Of a DNA stretch of 64,000 bases, positions 36,848-46,309 are shown in pieces. Where the stretch lies: assembly GCF_007750395.1 (NCBI RefSeq), contig NZ_CP036281.1:5417001-5481000 (forward strand), in the 5' to 3' direction. Each line of letters begins with the position of its first letter. Position 1 is the stretch's first letter. The notes under the pieces were generated by a model. The model made no database searches. It saw only the letters and a program-made list of their open reading frames with translations, and was not told the origin of the DNA. The DNA is from Polystyrenella longa (lineage in GTDB: Bacteria; Planctomycetota; Planctomycetia; Planctomycetales; Planctomycetaceae). The translations under genes were made by a program, and so were the position numbers.

Positions 36848-37783
36848 ATGGCGGGTGAATTTGAACTGATCGATCGATTGCGCCAGCAGGTGCAATCCCA
36901 TCCCAATCTCCGTCTGGGAATCGGCGACGATGCTGCCGAAGTGCTGTTTGGAAAGAATAAAACCCCGGTTCTGGTCACCGTTGACATGCTGATGGATCAG
37001 GTTCACTTTGATCTGGCGAACACCGACCCACGGCTGATCGGCCGCAAAGCTCTGGCTGTCAACCTGTCGGACATCGCCGCCATGGGGGGAGAGGCCATCG
37101 CGATTGTCGTCAGCTATGCACTTCCCAAAGGGGCAGGGGATCACGGGACAGGGGATCAACTCGCCGAGCAATTGCATCAAGGCATTGTCGAACTGGCCGA
37201 GCAGCATCAGGTCGCCGTTGCAGGTGGCGATACGAACTCCTGGAAAGGCCCACTCGTGATCAGCATCACGGCCCTGGGACAACCGGTTGGACCCAAAGCA
37301 ATCGAACGAAGCGGAGCCAGAGTAGGGGACCTTATTTTCGTAACGGGAGAACTGGGAGGATCATTAGCCGGGAGGCATCTCACCTTCACACCCCGGTTAA
37401 AAGAAGCCCGAGAGCTCGTGAACAATTACGATGTCCACGCGATGATCGACCTGAGCGACGGGATCTCCTCCGACCTCCAACATATCCTGCGGGAAAGCGA
37501 AGTAGGAGCCGTACTTCATGCCGAACAAATTCCCATACACAGCGACGCGCGTAGATCCTCAGGAGATCGCTCACCGCTGGAACACGCTCTACACGATGGG
37601 GAAGACTTCGAGGTGCTCTTCACTGTCAGCCCCGAAGACGCCGTCCGTTTGACCAGCCACCCGCTCCTTACCGGAACTCGGGTCACGCAAATCGGCGAAA
37701 TCACAGCTGGCTCGGAACCATTCCTGATAGACCAAGGCGAACGAAGACTACTGACGCGATCCGGCTGGGAACATTCCTTGTAA
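36848..37783 (+). CDS. thiL: thiamine-phosphate kinase
   Basis: A 311-residue cytosolic enzyme that phosphorylates thiamine monophosphate to the active cofactor thiamine diphosphate with ATP. Family marks are in order: FELIDRLR at the start, LGIGDDAA (about 22-29) for Mg-nucleotide binding, VTVDMLMDQVHF, NLSDIAAMGG, VAGGDTNSW, VTGELGGSLAG, IDLSDGISSDL and LHDGEDFEVLF. Length is normal. It has an own promoter region behind the preceding terminator. No other thi genes are adjacent. It is one of the most secure calls in the window. Confidence 0.97.
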   Translation: MAGEFELIDRLRQQVQSHPNLRLGIGDDAAEVLFGKNKTPVLVTVDMLMDQVHFDLANTDPRLIGRKALAVNLSDIAAMGGEAIAIVVSYALPKGAGDHGTGDQLAEQLHQGIVELAEQHQVAVAGGDTNSWKGPLVISITALGQPVGPKAIERSGARVGDLIFVTGELGGSLAGRHLTFTPRLKEARELVNNYDVHAMIDLSDGISSDLQHILRESEVGAVLHAEQIPIHSDARRSSGDRSPLEHALHDGEDFEVLFTVSPEDAVRLTSHPLLTGTRVTQIGEITAGSEPFLIDQGERRLLTRSGWEHSL

Positions 37784-38070
37784 GCCCTTAATCAACAACA
37801 CCTTAGTTCTCTAACTAGCAAAACATATCTATTCGAGGTTGCTCTCGGAATCGGAATTTCCCGGTCCGGTCATTCCGGTCAAAAAAGGTTGTTGACCGAT
37901 AAGAAAAATTGATCTATTATCCAACGGCTCATTATGTTCCAACCAGAACTGAGTTCGAGCTTGATGACCTGTTCTACTCGCAGGTTGCTGTTTACACACG
38001 GCGACTGATTTCATCCGCAGGGAACAGGCGACTCTGATTTACCGAGATTGTCTAAACGAAAGGGACAAGG

Positions 38071-38667
38071 ATGTTCCGAAATTTGCGAGGCACAATTGTC
38101 ATTCTGTCACTGACCGGCATGGTACTGGTGGCAGGTGTCCTTTACTATAATCACCAACGCTATAAACATCTTGCTACGCACGACGAAGGCATGGTTTATC
38201 GTTGCGGTTGGGTTGAGCCCGATGTCTTTGCCGAGCTGATCGAAGAACACCAGTTCCGCTCCGTCGTCAATCTCTGTCGCCCCGGAGAAATGGGCGAAGA
38301 ACGCTGGGAAGCACAACGGCAGGCCGTCAACGGCGAGAACTGCAAGTTGTTCGAAGTCTCAATGCCAACGACTGTCGAAGCAAACGATCCCGAACTGCAG
38401 AAGCATCTCGCAATTCTTCGTGACCCCAATAATTATCCGATGATCGTTCACTGCCAGCACGGAGTCACTCGCACCGCGAAGTTCCTCTCGATTTACGACA
38501 TCATCTTCCGTGGTATGTCGGCTGAAGAATCACTGACAGCCCAGCCTCTGTTTGGCCGCGAAGATCACAACGTCAACGTGAAAGCGTTCGTTTACAACTT
38601 CGAAAAACAATACCAGGAATTGTATCCTCAGGCCAAAGCCAACAGTCTGGATGTCCTGCGTAAGTAA
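38071..38667 (+). CDS. membrane-anchored tyrosine/dual-specificity phosphatase-like protein
   Basis: A 198-residue protein. One N-terminal membrane anchor (LTGMVLVAGVLYYN) is followed by the cysteine-phosphatase domain. YRCGWVEPDVFAEL, then SVVNLCRPGE, and the P-loop VHCQHGVTRTAKF give the C-x5-R signature with the catalytic cysteine in HCQHGVTR. This subtype (often described as Siw14/DSP-like) may act on phosphotyrosine, inositol pyrophosphates or lipids; the substrate cannot be told. The active site would lie on whichever side follows the anchor, probably extracytoplasmic. It is followed 53 bp later by a GT2 gene. Confidence 0.85.
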   Translation: MFRNLRGTIVILSLTGMVLVAGVLYYNHQRYKHLATHDEGMVYRCGWVEPDVFAELIEEHQFRSVVNLCRPGEMGEERWEAQRQAVNGENCKLFEVSMPTTVEANDPELQKHLAILRDPNNYPMIVHCQHGVTRTAKFLSIYDIIFRGMSAEESLTAQPLFGREDHNVNVKAFVYNFEKQYQELYPQAKANSLDVLRK

Positions 38668-38720
38668 TTAGCTGTTACTCTTCATTTAGCCACCCTAGAT
38701 ACAAAGCAGGATTCCGCCCG

Positions 38721-39545
38721 GTGAGTTCTCCCCGCGTTACGATCTGCATTCCGCACTGGCAGGTACAGGATTACATGCGCCTTTGCTTGCGCTCGATCCG
38801 AAAACACTCCGACAATTACGATGTCGAAGTGATTGTCGTCGATAATGGTTCCAAAGACGAGAGCCTCGATTATCTGCGGGGCCTCGACTGGATCCGGTTG
38901 ATTGAAAGACCGGAAGAGGTTCACACCAATTGGCCGAAGAACGTCTTCACCGCTTGGAACCTCGGCTTGAAAGAGGCAACCGGCGAGTACTACGTCACCA
39001 TGCACTCCGATGTTTTCCTCAAGCGGGACGACTGGCTCGACCCGTTTCTGCGAGAGATACAAAAGAGTGATGAAATCGCAGCGACAGGTGCTTGGAAACT
39101 TGTCATGGAGAATCCATTGTACGCCTGGCAAAAACAGGTTGTCGGTTACGCATCGGGACGCATCAAGCAGTTGGTCGGCCTGAAAAAAGAGATTAAATGG
39201 AAGCAGGGGCACTACCCCCGTGATTACTGCGCAATGTATCGTCGTGATGCTTTACTCAAACACGACATGACCTTCCTGCCGATTTACGGACAGGGGGGAG
39301 GCTACTCCATTGCCAAACAGATCTGGGACGCCGGTTACCAGATGGGTATGTTCAGTGTCCGTGAAATGGACCGCGTGCTCTACCATGTCGCCCACGGAAC
39401 CGCCGCTGTAGCCCCGGAAAAGAAGCTCAATCACTCCCGCGCTCAGAAGAAGGTCGAACGCAAAGTCGAAGACCTTTTCCAGGAAAAATGGATTCACAAA
39501 CTCGCCGCGGATGATTCGCTGGATGCAAACCGCCGAGCGGCTTAG
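38721..39545 (+). CDS. family 2 glycosyltransferase
   Basis: A 274-residue cytosolic enzyme. The start is GTG with GCAGGA about 10 nt upstream. The GT2 (GT-A) fold marks are RVTICIPHWQVQDYMRLCLRSI at the start (in two parts), VEVIVVDNGSKDES, and MHSDVFLKRDDW, where the DxD-like H-S-D-V-F binds the nucleotide sugar. The C-terminal region has YRRDALLKHDMTF and a Lys/Arg-rich tail. It could add a sugar to an envelope glycan or a cell-surface lipid. It follows the phosphatase gene on the same strand, perhaps one transcript. Substrates unknown. Confidence 0.88.
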   Translation: MSSPRVTICIPHWQVQDYMRLCLRSIRKHSDNYDVEVIVVDNGSKDESLDYLRGLDWIRLIERPEEVHTNWPKNVFTAWNLGLKEATGEYYVTMHSDVFLKRDDWLDPFLREIQKSDEIAATGAWKLVMENPLYAWQKQVVGYASGRIKQLVGLKKEIKWKQGHYPRDYCAMYRRDALLKHDMTFLPIYGQGGGYSIAKQIWDAGYQMGMFSVREMDRVLYHVAHGTAAVAPEKKLNHSRAQKKVERKVEDLFQEKWIHKLAADDSLDANRRAA

Positions 39546-39722
39546 CCTGTTCTCGGATAGACCGCTTCTCCAAGGGCAAGAGTGACACTGTGTCCCCCAT
39601 CAACAGCTTACACTCTGTCAGAGTGTCTCTGGCTCGCTCCAACAGTGCGAGTAGGGTACACACAAGCGGACACACCCTTGCTGCCCGCGAGTTGGCGTTA
39701 TCTCAAGAAACATTGACTCTTT

Positions 39723-39828
39723 AGAGCGCATTCCAGAAAACCGTAGCGTGTTCTGGCGGCGTAGCCTACTGTTTTTCAGAGCTTTTCGGGACCGATAGCC
39801 GCCACACTTATACTGGACAGGATCTAGC
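39723..39828 (+). repeat. dispersed repeat B, copy 1
   Basis: It starts AGAGCGCATTCCAGA and ends CTGGACAGGATCTAG. It aligns without gaps to the reverse complement of 50492-50597 with about 12 differences in 104 positions. Inner TGGCGGC/GCCGCCA arms make it a potential large hairpin. Confidence 0.85.
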
Positions 39829-39885
39829 TAAAGAGATCGTGCAGAAGAAGACGTTTTGAATCGTACAAAACAGGCCCTGTGACCA

Positions 39886-39908
39886 CACTGCTGGACAAGC
39901 CAGCAGTG
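39886..39908. terminator. perfect 9-bp hairpin, REP-like, after ftsH
   Basis: CACTGCTGG, loop ACAAG, CCAGCAGTG. Just after it, GGCACCC and GGGTGCC form a second long-range pair. It probably ends the ftsH transcript on the minus strand but has no T-run. Confidence 0.55.
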
Positions 39909-39965
39909 GCACCCAGGAGCAAGCTAGTTTGATTCCGGGGTGCCTGTTATCGCCGTTAACTGGCA

Positions 39966-42047
39966 TCACCCTTCTGCCGCTTGGTCTTCTTCGCCGCCGT
40001 CCTCTTCCTCTGACTCTGCGTCCTTCGCGGGAGGCGTTGCTCCCGACGCTGGATTGGCATGAGTGCCGGGACTGATTTTGGGGCTCGTTTTGTATTGAAC
40101 GAGGATCGCCTGGAGTTGCTCGGAGTTCATCACTTCGCTCTCCATTAAATCCTTCGTCAGATGTTCGAGCACCTCCCGACGATCATTCACGATGTCACGA
40201 ACCATAACGAGACATTCATCAATAATACGGCGAACTTCGAGATCGATCTCGCGGATCGTGTCTTCGCTGTGGGCCGTGTCTGAAGCGGTTGCGGAGTTGT
40301 TCAGGAATGGCGATCGTTGGGTTTCACTATAATGTACTCGACCCAGTTTCGGACTCATCCCGTAATCGGTCACCATTCGTCGAGCGATGTCGGTGGCCCG
40401 TTGCAGGTCATTCGACGCACCGGTGGAGAATTCACTGAAGACAATCTCTTCGGAGATCGTTCCTCCCAGAAGCACGCAAATACGATGCTTTAGTTCGGAT
40501 TCGGTATTCAGATACCGTTCCACTTCTGAGTGTTGCAGCATGTAGCCGAGGGCACCGAGGCCACGGGGAATGATCGAGATCTTGTGAACCGGGTCTGTAT
40601 TGGGAAGCGAGCTAGCAACGAGAGCGTGACCACATTCGTGGTAGGCAACGCGGAGTTTTTCGTCTTCCTGAATGATGCGGGTCTGTTTTTCAAGACCGGC
40701 GACGACGCGTTCAATTCCTTCGTCGAATTCGGCCATCGTCACACGTGTTTTATTGTTTCGTACGGCAAGCAGAGCGGCTTCATTCACCAAGTTGGCGAGG
40801 TCCGCACCTACGAAACCGGGACAGTGTTTCGCAATAGTCGTGAGGTTCACGTCATCGGCAAGCTTCACTTTGCCGGCGTGGACTTTGAGGATCGCTTCGC
40901 GACCTTTCACATCGGGTCGGTCGACCAGCACCTGTCGGTCAAAACGGCCCGGCCGCATTAGTGCGGGGTCGAGTGTTTCGGGGCGGTTGGTCGCTGCCAT
41001 CACAATGACGTTTTCATCGGAGGAGAAACCATCCATCTCGACGAGTAGGGCGTTTAAAGTTTGTTCACGTTCATCATGTCCTCCGGGAGAGTTCCCTCGG
41101 ACTTTACCGAGTGCATCGAGCTCATCGATGAAGATAATACTGGGAGACCGCTGTCGGGCCTGAGCGAACATGTCCCGCACACGGGCGGCACCCACGCCGA
41201 CAAACATTTCAACGAAATCGGAACCGGAAAGACCGAAGAAAGGGACACCCGCTTCACCGGCAACGGCTTTGGCAAGCAATGTTTTCCCTGTACCTGGAGG
41301 GCCAACCAGCAGCACTCCATGCGGAATTCGTCCGCCGAGAGCCTGGTATTTTCCGGGTGATTTAAGGAAATCGACAAACTCACAAATCTCTTCAACCGCT
41401 TCGTCGTTACCAGCGACATCTTTGAAAGTGATGCCGATATCATCCTGTGCATACAATTTTCCACGGCTGCGACCAAAGGACATGGCCGAACCCGCTCCCC
41501 CCATGCGTCGCAGCATGAAGAAGAAGATTCCCAGAAATACGAGCAGCATCAGGAACAGAATAAAGGGTTCGCGCCAAGGAGAAGGGGGGGGCGAGAAACC
41601 ATATTCGATTTCCGCCTGCCGCATTTTTTTCTCGAGGTCTTCGCGACCGGGTTCAGACAGCGTATCGATAGAGACTCGATAAGACTTCGTTCCTTCCGGA
41701 CTGCGGCCGGAACTGTCCTGCTTTTGATCCTGAAAATACAGATAGGAAGAACCGATCTGCACATTAAACGTGTTTCGTTTGTTTCGAATGCTCACATCGG
41801 CGGGCAGTTCCGTCAGATCGGCCCCAGCCAAGGTGATTTCCAAACCCCGGACGAAATTGGAATACGGCATCATCTCGCCGTTATCAGACATCCCCGAATA
41901 CTGCGTCGCCACCACGAACAGCACAATCGCGATGAACAACAGCCAGATGCTGTTTCCACCCGACTCTGTCTTGCGCGGTTTTTTTGGCGATTTGTTGGAC
42001 TTCGGGCTCTCCGGTTCCTCGGGGGTGGGAGAAGGTGCGTCGCTCAT
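39966..42047 (-). CDS. ftsH: ATP-dependent zinc metalloprotease FtsH
   Basis: A 693-residue inner-membrane protease that extracts and degrades membrane and regulatory proteins. A Pro/Lys-rich N-tail is followed by two membrane helices (about 32-50 and 161-180) flanking the periplasmic domain. The AAA domain has Walker A GPPGTGKT (249-256), Walker B IIFIDEL (304-310) and the [11 protein letters not shown] pore region. The zinc site is HECGH (His470, Glu471, His474), with Cys where most FtsH proteins have Ala. SRH is [19 protein letters not shown], shown here by its parts ATNRPETLD and RPGRFD. The Asp/Glu-rich C-tail is normal for planctomycetes. Divergent from dxr. Confidence 0.97.
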   Translation of the reverse strand: MSDAPSPTPEEPESPKSNKSPKKPRKTESGGNSIWLLFIAIVLFVVATQYSGMSDNGEMMPYSNFVRGLEITLAGADLTELPADVSIRNKRNTFNVQIGSSYLYFQDQKQDSSGRSPEGTKSYRVSIDTLSEPGREDLEKKMRQAEIEYGFSPPPSPWREPFILFLMLLVFLGIFFFMLRRMGGAGSAMSFGRSRGKLYAQDDIGITFKDVAGNDEAVEEICEFVDFLKSPGKYQALGGRIPHGVLLVGPPGTGKTLLAKAVAGEAGVPFFGLSGSDFVEMFVGVGAARVRDMFAQARQRSPSIIFIDELDALGKVRGNSPGGHDEREQTLNALLVEMDGFSSDENVIVMAATNRPETLDPALMRPGRFDRQVLVDRPDVKGREAILKVHAGKVKLADDVNLTTIAKHCPGFVGADLANLVNEAALLAVRNNKTRVTMAEFDEGIERVVAGLEKQTRIIQEDEKLRVAYHECGHALVASSLPNTDPVHKISIIPRGLGALGYMLQHSEVERYLNTESELKHRICVLLGGTISEEIVFSEFSTGASNDLQRATDIARRMVTDYGMSPKLGRVHYSETQRSPFLNNSATASDTAHSEDTIREIDLEVRRIIDECLVMVRDIVNDRREVLEHLTKDLMESEVMNSEQLQAILVQYKTSPKISPGTHANPASGATPPAKDAESEEEDGGEEDQAAEG

Positions 42048-42947
42048 AGAACAGGTCTTTATTTTATGGTCAGGCGGAGAGAGCAGGATTTCTCTCGCCA
42101 GTGGTCACAAGGAAGGTTGCCTCGGGAGGTTTTCCTCGAAATCAAGTCGGACATGAATCTTAGCGGGTCGAACCCAGAGGAGAAGGTCTTTTCTGTCGAA
42201 GTTCTCTTCCTTGGGAATCGATCCAAACAGGTGGATTCGGACGAAATGACGACTCGCCTCATTGCCACAGCCAGACAAGCCCGTGGCCGGGCGTAGCAGA
42301 TTCCATCCAAACTCTATTGTTACTCACCTCTGGTGCTGAGGAAAGCCTTTGTAGAGAATTGGCCCTGTTCCGACAGGAGAAGGCCCTCTCTGATTGATGG
42401 AATCGCGCCAGACGGACCTTCAGACCTGCGTACATAACCTTCCTGATAATAGTACGTTAAGCGGTAGTTGACGTATGGAAGCAATCATTTTTTCGATAAA
42501 GAAACGTATTCGGTATCTGATACCGAAAGGAGTGTCAGGGATTAGAAGCCTGTTTTTAGCATGAAATCTAGGAGTCTGAGAACTTTCGCCGCACTGCTGT
42601 TCACCATCGAACGAGTCTTGCGGCAGTTGACCTGTCTACCTAGAATTCGGCTTGAGGCTTCCCGCAGGAGCAGTATCCCGCCCAGCCTGCCTGACTTCGG
42701 AGAAACACCTGCTGACCGCAGTGAGTTTCCTCCACTAGCGAGTCGGCAGTTCAGGCTCATTTCTTCTGCCGCATCTGCATACTGATTACATCATTTAATT
42801 CGCAATATATTGCGCAATGAATTTAACAGGTTGTTTTCGTCCCGTCTCCAATAGTTAATCGAAGAGACGCAACCTGACGGTAAAATTGACGACCTATCCC
42901 CACCCACAAAATCCCCTCGACGCTGCCGAAGAACGCTTTCTTTTCTG
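42048..42947. other. long intergenic region between ftsH and dxr
   Basis: About 900 bp between divergent genes. The frames seen (42542-42760 minus, 42561-42785 plus) overlap each other and have no ribosome-binding site, so no gene is called. Both promoters should be here. Confidence 0.5.
42509..42527. promoter_or_regulatory. palindrome, possible operator
   Basis: TTCGGTAT, CTG, ATACCGAA: eight perfect pairs around a 3-bp centre, followed by AAGGAG. It lies about 420 bp upstream of dxr. Confidence 0.45.
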
Positions 42948-44093
42948 ATGACTGAAATTGCCCTGCTCGGATCAACCGGTTCCATAGGAACAAGTACGCT
43001 CGAAGTGCTCCGCCAGCACTCGGATCGGTTGCAATTGCGCGGAATCGCCGCTCATCGCAGTTGGCAGCAATTGGCTCAACAGACACAAGAGTTTCAGCCT
43101 GCTATCGCCGTCGTGGGAGACGAAACCCTGCGAACTGAAATCGATCGTACCGCGTTTCATCCCGAAACGGAGATTCGCTTCGGCCAGGAGGGCATTGAAT
43201 CCCTCGCTGCGGATAGCGAAGTGGATACAGTCGTCTCGGCAATCGTCGGTGCCGCCGGACTGGGAGGCACCTGGGCGGCCGTCGAAGCGGGTAAACGGGT
43301 CGCCATCGCCAACAAAGAAACATTGGTTGTCGCCGGCCCCATCGTAAAAGCGCTGGCTGAAAAAACGGGAGCCATACTGTTACCAGTCGATTCCGAACAT
43401 AGTGCACTCTTCCAGTGCCTGCAGGCGGGGCGCCGCGAGGAACTGAAACGGATCATTCTCACAGCGAGCGGCGGACCCTTTCGCGGCTGGAAAAAAGATC
43501 AACTTAGAGAAGTCACGCCCGAAATGGCGCTCGACCACCCCACTTGGAACATGGGCCCCAAAATCACCATCGATTCGGCGACATTAATGAATAAGGCTCT
43601 CGAGATAATCGAAGCCAAATGGTTGTTTGATCTGGCCGATTCCGAGATTGAGGTGATGATTCACCCTCAATCCATCGTCCATTCCTTCGTCGAGTTCAAT
43701 GATAACTCGGTGTTGGCACAGCTCTCACCGCCCGATATGAAACTACCGATCCAATACGCCCTTACCTGGCCGGAACGATGGGAAGGGGCGGCGCAAGCCA
43801 TGGATTGGACTCAGATGTTTAGTTTAGAGTTCCATCCCCCTGACCACGACGCCTTCCCGGCGTTACAATTGGGTCTGGAAACGGCGTCTCGCGGGGGAAC
43901 CGCAGGGGCCGTGCTCAACGCCGCGAACGAAGCGGCCGTTCAACGATTTTTAGATGGTTCATTACGGTTTGACCAAATCGTTCTGGCCATTCAGGATATT
44001 TTAAAAGCTCACCATTTCGACCCGTCTCCCGATCTTCACGAACTGAAAAAGTGGGATCGATGGGCTCGAGAGGAGATGAAAAAATGGAATTGA
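42948..44093 (+). CDS. dxr: 1-deoxy-D-xylulose-5-phosphate reductoisomerase
   Basis: A 381-residue cytosolic enzyme of the MEP isoprenoid pathway, converting DXP to MEP with NADPH and a divalent metal. The NADPH-binding GSTGSIGTSTLEVL is at the N-terminus (residues 8-21). ANKETLVVAG, VDSEHSALFQCL, TASGGPF, and WNMGPKITIDSATLMNKALE (here at its full 20) are the substrate and metal sites. Length is near normal. Its last ten bases overlap the rseP start, so the two are translationally coupled. The dxr-rseP order is common in bacteria, and the pair serves envelope lipid and stress functions. Confidence 0.97.
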   Translation: MTEIALLGSTGSIGTSTLEVLRQHSDRLQLRGIAAHRSWQQLAQQTQEFQPAIAVVGDETLRTEIDRTAFHPETEIRFGQEGIESLAADSEVDTVVSAIVGAAGLGGTWAAVEAGKRVAIANKETLVVAGPIVKALAEKTGAILLPVDSEHSALFQCLQAGRREELKRIILTASGGPFRGWKKDQLREVTPEMALDHPTWNMGPKITIDSATLMNKALEIIEAKWLFDLADSEIEVMIHPQSIVHSFVEFNDNSVLAQLSPPDMKLPIQYALTWPERWEGAAQAMDWTQMFSLEFHPPDHDAFPALQLGLETASRGGTAGAVLNAANEAAVQRFLDGSLRFDQIVLAIQDILKAHHFDPSPDLHELKKWDRWAREEMKKWN

Positions 44094-46060
44094 TGTTCGC
44101 GATTACTCTCACCAGTATCTTAAACTGGGTCTACGTTGCCTTAGGCCTGGGCCTGGTGATCTTCTTTCATGAACTGGGACACTTCGCTGTCGCGAAATGG
44201 TGCAATGTCTATGTCGAGCGATTCAGCATCGGCTTTGGACCTGTCATCTGGAGCTTCCGCAAAGGAGAAACAGAATACGCCCTGTCGATCGTACCGTTCG
44301 GCGGTTACGTAAAGATGCTGGGCCAAGACGATATGGACCCCAGCCAGCTCAGCAGTGAAGAGATCGCACAGGATCCCCGAGCGTATTCTGCCAAGAATGT
44401 CTGGCAGCGAATGGCGATCATCTCTGCAGGCGTGATCATGAATATCCTGACTGCGATCCTCTTCTTCGCCTATGCCTTCAGCTCTGGAATCGAAAACCCG
44501 ACGGCCGTTGTGGGGTCCGTCCAGGCAGGATTGCCAGCGTGGGAAAAAGGAATGCAGTCGGGAGACCGTATCACCGAGATCAACGGTCGCAAAATCAATT
44601 CGTTCATGGATATTAAACGGGGCGTTGCCCTGTCTTCCGGGCCGCTCGATATTAAAGCGGTACGCCGCAGTGGGGAAGAATTTTCCCTGACGATTCTCCC
44701 CGAACAGAAAGAGCTCGGTCGGATGATCGGCACCGCGTATGCCGACGGCTTACGAACAGCCGGTATGCTGGAAGGGGCCACTGCGGGGGCCGCTCCCGAT
44801 ACGCCCGCTGCAACTGCAGAACCCCCGGTTCCTATGAATGCCCGAATCATTAACGTGAACGGAGAAGAGATCGACGATCCTTTCCGTTTCCAGCAGATTC
44901 TGGCACAAAAACGGGCCGAACCTCTCGAAATCACGTTTCAGGTACTGAAAAACGATGAAAAAGTGACCACCACGATTCCAGCACAGCCCTTCCAAGAGCT
45001 GGGGATTCAGGTCGACATCGGACAGCTTCTGGCAATCCAACAAGGCTCACCCGCCGAGACTGCCGGCCTCAAAAAGGGTGACAAAATTATGCAGGTCGAT
45101 GGAAGAGGGCTCGGTAACGATCTCAACCCGCTGCATCTGCCCGAGTACTTTGCCTCAAAACATGGCTCTTCTGTCGATGTAACCATCAAACGCGAAAACG
45201 AAGGGGGCGAAGTCGCCGAGATGACCATCTCCGTGATTCCTCAGAATCGACCCGGTTGGGTAGAAGCCCCCTACGGTCCCGACGTGCCTTTATCGATCCC
45301 TTCCATCGGCGTCGCATTCAACCTGATTAACCGCGTTCTGAAAATTCAGGAAGGTAGCCCGGCCGCCACTGCAGGGCTCCAAGCCAATGACGCGTTGATC
45401 AGTATCGAGTTCATTCCGCCCCCTAAAAAGGATAGCGAAATGAAGCCGATCAAACTTTCATTCGATCAGGAGCTCCGTAACTGGGCTCATGCCATCTGGT
45501 ATCTGCAACGTCTCCCCGGTTGGGAAGTGAAAGTCGCCTTCAGTCGGAGCAATCAAGTGCAGACTGTCAGCCTGGAACCGGTGGAATCAAAAGAGTGGTT
45601 CATGCCCACCGAACGCGGAATCTATCTGTTACCGCAATTGCAAACTCAAAAAGCGAACGGTATTGGCGAAGCCATCGGAATGGGCTTTGACAGTACGATT
45701 AACAGCGTGACGGATATCTACCTGACTCTACGTAACTTGTTCACCGCCGACCTGTCGGTGAAGAATCTGCGTGGTCCCATCGGTATCGCTTCTGTTTCCC
45801 ATAGCCATGCCAGCCGCGGCATGCCTTACCTCGCCTGGTTCCTGGGAATGCTCAGCGTGAACCTGGCCGTGCTCAACTTCCTGCCAATCCCAGTTCTCGA
45901 CGGAGGCCACATGGTCTTCCTCCTCTGGGAAGCCATCACCCGCAAGAAACCAAGCGAAAGAGTCGTCATCGCCGCCACCTACGTCGGCATGATGATCGTA
46001 CTGGGGTTAATGGTACTCGTCCTGTACCTCGACATCTTCGTGCACTGGTTGCAGTTTTAA
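44084..46060 (+). CDS. rseP: site-2 RIP metalloprotease RseP
   Basis: A protein of 658 residues from ATG 44084, chosen for AGGAG 8 nt upstream; the frame reaches back into dxr to 44051. It cleaves membrane-embedded anti-sigma factors and signal peptides. The zinc site HELGH lies in the first helix (His29, Glu30, His33). The C-terminal LDGGH (in IPVLDGGHMVFLLWE) gives the third ligand. Between them are three PDZ-like domains (around IENPTAVVGSVQAG, AIQQGSPAETAGLKKGD and KIQEGSPAATAGLQAND) and a further EEIDDPFRFQQIL segment. This is one more PDZ than E. coli RseP and explains the length. Confidence 0.95.
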   Translation: MELMFAITLTSILNWVYVALGLGLVIFFHELGHFAVAKWCNVYVERFSIGFGPVIWSFRKGETEYALSIVPFGGYVKMLGQDDMDPSQLSSEEIAQDPRAYSAKNVWQRMAIISAGVIMNILTAILFFAYAFSSGIENPTAVVGSVQAGLPAWEKGMQSGDRITEINGRKINSFMDIKRGVALSSGPLDIKAVRRSGEEFSLTILPEQKELGRMIGTAYADGLRTAGMLEGATAGAAPDTPAATAEPPVPMNARIINVNGEEIDDPFRFQQILAQKRAEPLEITFQVLKNDEKVTTTIPAQPFQELGIQVDIGQLLAIQQGSPAETAGLKKGDKIMQVDGRGLGNDLNPLHLPEYFASKHGSSVDVTIKRENEGGEVAEMTISVIPQNRPGWVEAPYGPDVPLSIPSIGVAFNLINRVLKIQEGSPAATAGLQANDALISIEFIPPPKKDSEMKPIKLSFDQELRNWAHAIWYLQRLPGWEVKVAFSRSNQVQTVSLEPVESKEWFMPTERGIYLLPQLQTQKANGIGEAIGMGFDSTINSVTDIYLTLRNLFTADLSVKNLRGPIGIASVSHSHASRGMPYLAWFLGMLSVNLAVLNFLPIPVLDGGHMVFLLWEAITRKKPSERVVIAATYVGMMIVLGLMVLVLYLDIFVHWLQF

Positions 46061-46112
46061 GTGAGACAGTAATATCAGGATGATCTCATAGAAATCACCT
46101 CCTGCCAAAATT

Positions 46113-46161
46113 CAAAAACGGGTGTTTAAATCAACGTAACGATTTAGACATCCGTTTTTTT
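46113..46161 (+). terminator. rho-independent terminator of dxr-rseP
   Basis: AAAACGGGTGT and ACATCCGTTTT, with TAAATC/GATTTA, form the stem, then TTTTTTT. Confidence 0.9.
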
Positions 46162-46309
46162 ATTCTACACTCGAAATGCATGATAGGGTTCATTCACTAG
46201 AATGGCTCGGGGATTAACTCTCGTTACCCATGAGGCAAAGGCATAAAATAAAGCTAATGTATCGAGATGCGATCAAATCGTCGATGAACTGCAAGCGGGC
46301 AATTACAAT

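Larger units (their letters stand above)
39546..39965. other. intergenic region with repeat B and hairpins
   Basis: About 420 bp between the GT2 and ftsH gene ends (convergent). Apart from repeat B it contains a palindrome at 39610-39626 (ACACTCTG, T, CAGAGTGT) behind GT2 and the hairpin at 39886-39908 behind ftsH. Confidence 0.6.

Noticed and set aside
41724-42296. 190-codon plus-strand frame at the ftsH 5' end
   Set aside because: Most of it lies antisense to ftsH; the remainder has no own start signal.
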